NCBI GenBank assembly: GCA_020344215.1 | Contig: CP070815.1 | Location: forward strand, 2,323,758-2,387,757 | Source: Gemmatimonadota bacterium | GTDB taxonomy: Bacteria; Gemmatimonadota; Gemmatimonadetes; Palauibacterales; KS3-K002 | Direction of reading: 5' to 3' | Length of the DNA: 64,000 nt | Shown here: positions 62,238 through 64,000 of the stretch, in pieces | How positions within the stretch are numbered: position 1 is the first letter of the stretch | Layout: each line of letters begins with the position of its first letter | Translations under genes and position numbers: made by a program | The notes under the pieces: generated by a model | Told to the model about the DNA's origin: nothing | The model's database searches: none | The model's input: only the letters and a program-made list of their open reading frames with translations

Positions 62238-64000
62238 ATGAGACGCCTGCAGATGGCCTGGACCGTGGCGGCCGGCGCCCTCCTGCTCTCAGGGGCGCAG
62301 CTGCTCAGCGTCGCCGATTCGGCGCTGGCTGTGCCGCAAAGCGAGCAGGACACCGCCCAAGGACGTTTGCTGACGCCCGAGGATGTGGCCCGTATACGCT
62401 CGGTCGGCCAGATCGCGATCAGTCCTGACGGGTCTGAGATCGCGTACACGCTGAACGTTCCCCGCGAGCCCGGCCGCGAGCCGAACGGCCGCGCCTGGGC
62501 CGAGCTTCATGTCGTGGCCTTTGACGGAAGCCGCGACCGTCCCTTCGTCACAGGTGAGGTGAACATCTCACATCTGCGTTGGAGCCCAGACGGCCGGCAG
62601 ATCAGCTATCTGGCCCGGCGCGAGGGGGACGACCACACGTCGATCTACGTGATCCCGGCACAGGCGGGCGAATCGGTCCGGCTCTACCAGCACGAGACGA
62701 GCGTGCTGGCCTTCGACTGGCGGCCGGACGGTGGCGCGATCGCCTTCGTGGCCGAGGAGGCGGAGTCGGAGGAGCTGGCGGCACTGAGACAGAAGGGGTT
62801 CGACCAGGAAGTCTACGAGGAGGACTGGCTCGCGCGTCGCCTTTATGTGCTGGAACTGCCGAGCGGTCCCGAAGGCCCGGCGGGTGAGTTGCGGATGGTG
62901 GCGGTGCCGGGCCAGCCGTGGAGCGTGGCCTGGGACCCGGATGGCAGGCGCTTGCTGACCGATCTTTCCCCGACCCCGCTCGTCGACGACCGCTACATGT
63001 TCCGGCGCCTGCACGTGATCGATGCTTCGTCGGGCGACGTTCTGGCGGAGATCGAGAACCCGGGGAAGCTGGGTGCGTTCGACTGGTCGCCCGACGGGAG
63101 GACCATCGCGCTGATCTCAGGCGTTGACATCAACGACCCTGAGGAAGGCCGGTTGATGGTCGTTCCCGCGGCCGGCGGCGAGCTGCGCGATCTGTTGCCG
63201 GACCTCGAGGGACACGTCGCATCCTTCGCCTTCGTGTCGCGGGACAGGCTTGTCTATCTGGCGGGCGTCGGCGTGGGGAGCCGCCTGGGTCGCGTGAAGA
63301 CCGACGGCCGCGACGCCGAGATCCTGTTCGAGAGCACGAATCCTGTGCTCGGCGCCCTGAGCGTCGATGCCAGAGGCCGGTTCGCTGCGCTTGTGGCCGA
63401 GTCGACCAGGTTCCCAAGCGAGGTATTCGCGATGCGCGTCGACCGGCGCGGCGAGCCGGACCGCTTGACCGACGCCAACCCGTGGCTGGCGGAGATCGAG
63501 TTTGGCCCTCAGGAGATCGTTCAGTGGACGGCCGGGGACGGGCTGATGATCGAGGGGCTGCTCATTCACCCGCTGGATCGAGCCGCCGGCGAGCGGGCCC
63601 CGACGATCGTCGTTGCCCACGGCGGGCCCGAGTCGCACTTCAAGAACGGCTGGCTGACTACCTACAGCCGGCCCGGGCAGATGGCCGCCGGTCGGGGCTA
63701 CGCCGTCTTCTATCCCAACTACCGGGGGAGCACCGGGCGCGGGGTCGCCTTCTCGAAGGCCGACCAGGGCGACGCCGCCGGCGCCGAGTTCGATGATGTG
63801 CTGGCGGGCGTCGACTATCTGATCGAGCGCGGGATCGCCGACCCGGAGAAGATCGGGATTACGGGGGGCTCCTACGGTGGATACTTCACCGCCTGGGGCT
63901 CGACCCGGCACAGCCAGCGCTTCGCCGCCGGCGTCATGTTCGTCGGCATCTCCGATCAGCTCTCGAAGACGGGCACGAGCGATATCCCGCGGGAGATGGA
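62238..64000 (+). CDS. S9 prolyl-oligopeptidase-family peptidase, 3' end beyond the window
   Basis: 587 codons are visible before the right edge. GGAGGAGG lies 5 nt before ATG 62238 and is followed by a signal peptide (ending SALA). The N-terminal half is a WD/TolB-type propeller with blades such as ISPDGSEIAYTL, LRWSPDGRQISYLA and FDWRPDGGAIAFVA. The alpha/beta-hydrolase domain follows (TIVVAHGGPESH, FYPNYRGSTGRG) with the nucleophile Ser545 in ITGGSYGGYF. The catalytic Asp and His lie outside the window. It is secreted and should cleave oligopeptides, complementing the M6 protease and CstA-type transporter. TATCAT at 62202 may be a -10 element. Confidence 0.93.
   Translation, partial: MRRLQMAWTVAAGALLLSGAQLLSVADSALAVPQSEQDTAQGRLLTPEDVARIRSVGQIAISPDGSEIAYTLNVPREPGREPNGRAWAELHVVAFDGSRDRPFVTGEVNISHLRWSPDGRQISYLARREGDDHTSIYVIPAQAGESVRLYQHETSVLAFDWRPDGGAIAFVAEEAESEELAALRQKGFDQEVYEEDWLARRLYVLELPSGPEGPAGELRMVAVPGQPWSVAWDPDGRRLLTDLSPTPLVDDRYMFRRLHVIDASSGDVLAEIENPGKLGAFDWSPDGRTIALISGVDINDPEEGRLMVVPAAGGELRDLLPDLEGHVASFAFVSRDRLVYLAGVGVGSRLGRVKTDGRDAEILFESTNPVLGALSVDARGRFAALVAESTRFPSEVFAMRVDRRGEPDRLTDANPWLAEIEFGPQEIVQWTAGDGLMIEGLLIHPLDRAAGERAPTIVVAHGGPESHFKNGWLTTYSRPGQMAAGRGYAVFYPNYRGSTGRGVAFSKADQGDAAGAEFDDVLAGVDYLIERGIADPEKIGITGGSYGGYFTAWGSTRHSQRFAAGVMFVGISDQLSKTGTSDIPREM

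Overview
The window is GC-rich, gene-dense bacterial chromosome with no rRNA, tRNA, phage or insertion-sequence gene that I could recognise. Many secreted and lipid-anchored proteins, a duplicated-domain ADOP/MacB-type permease, DUF481, S9, M6 and class-C beta-lactamase-like hydrolases, an ECF sigma factor with a coiled-coil membrane partner, and multihaem cytochromes together suggest a diderm, respiratory environmental bacterium, most likely Gemmatimonadota or a close relative. This taxonomic call is inference from gene content.

Layout. 0-5 kb: a membrane-protein N-terminus leaving the left edge, a creatininase-like/SDR operon, an ECF sigma/TolC-like coiled-coil pair and a pirin. 5-14.6 kb: two copies of a DUF362 + DUF6599 gene pair. 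The first is joined by a Tat-exported aldo/keto reductase with C-terminal cysteine clusters and a NapH-like membrane polyferredoxin; an amidohydrolase lipoprotein separates the two copies. 14.7-24.5 kb: secreted beta-propeller and duplicated-domain proteins, a YtcJ-type amidohydrolase, an orphan gene, a Blc-type lipocalin and an eight-haem lipoprotein cytochrome. 24.5-35 kb: a stand-alone GMP synthetase ATPase subunit, an ADOP permease, a PPC/beta-lactamase-like hydrolase, a small lipoprotein with an M6 metalloprotease, a possible cysteine-peptidase-fold protein and a DUF481 outer-membrane protein. 35-52.4 kb: amino-acid catabolism (ALDH7-type semialdehyde dehydrogenase, threonine 3-dehydrogenase, CoA-transferase, alanine-dehydrogenase-like protein, a 2-oxoacid:ferredoxin oxidoreductase built as two fusion polypeptides, glutamate dehydrogenase, KamA-type radical SAM protein), interrupted by a glycosyltransferase, a second eight-haem cytochrome with HEAT/TPR repeats and a lone pilin. 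52.5-64 kb: an MFS exporter, a VWA lipoprotein/polytopic membrane pair, a CstA-family transporter, L-2-hydroxyglutarate oxidase, a hybrid histidine kinase and an S9 peptidase running off the right edge.

How it fits together. Secreted peptidases (M6, S9), a CstA-type transporter and the deaminating, decarboxylating and CoA-transferring enzymes are consistent with growth on peptides and amino acids, with electrons passing to ferredoxin/NADH and possibly to the multihaem cytochromes.

The two most notable structures are (i) a three-copy family of 138-206 bp palindromic elements (35.0, 36.9 and 56.1 kb) that share terminal motifs and keep a 10-bp stem whose sequence differs in every copy, and (ii) the duplicated DUF362/DUF6599 module with its redox partners. 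Three gene remnants (0.4, 4.0 and 14.7 kb) show local gene decay.
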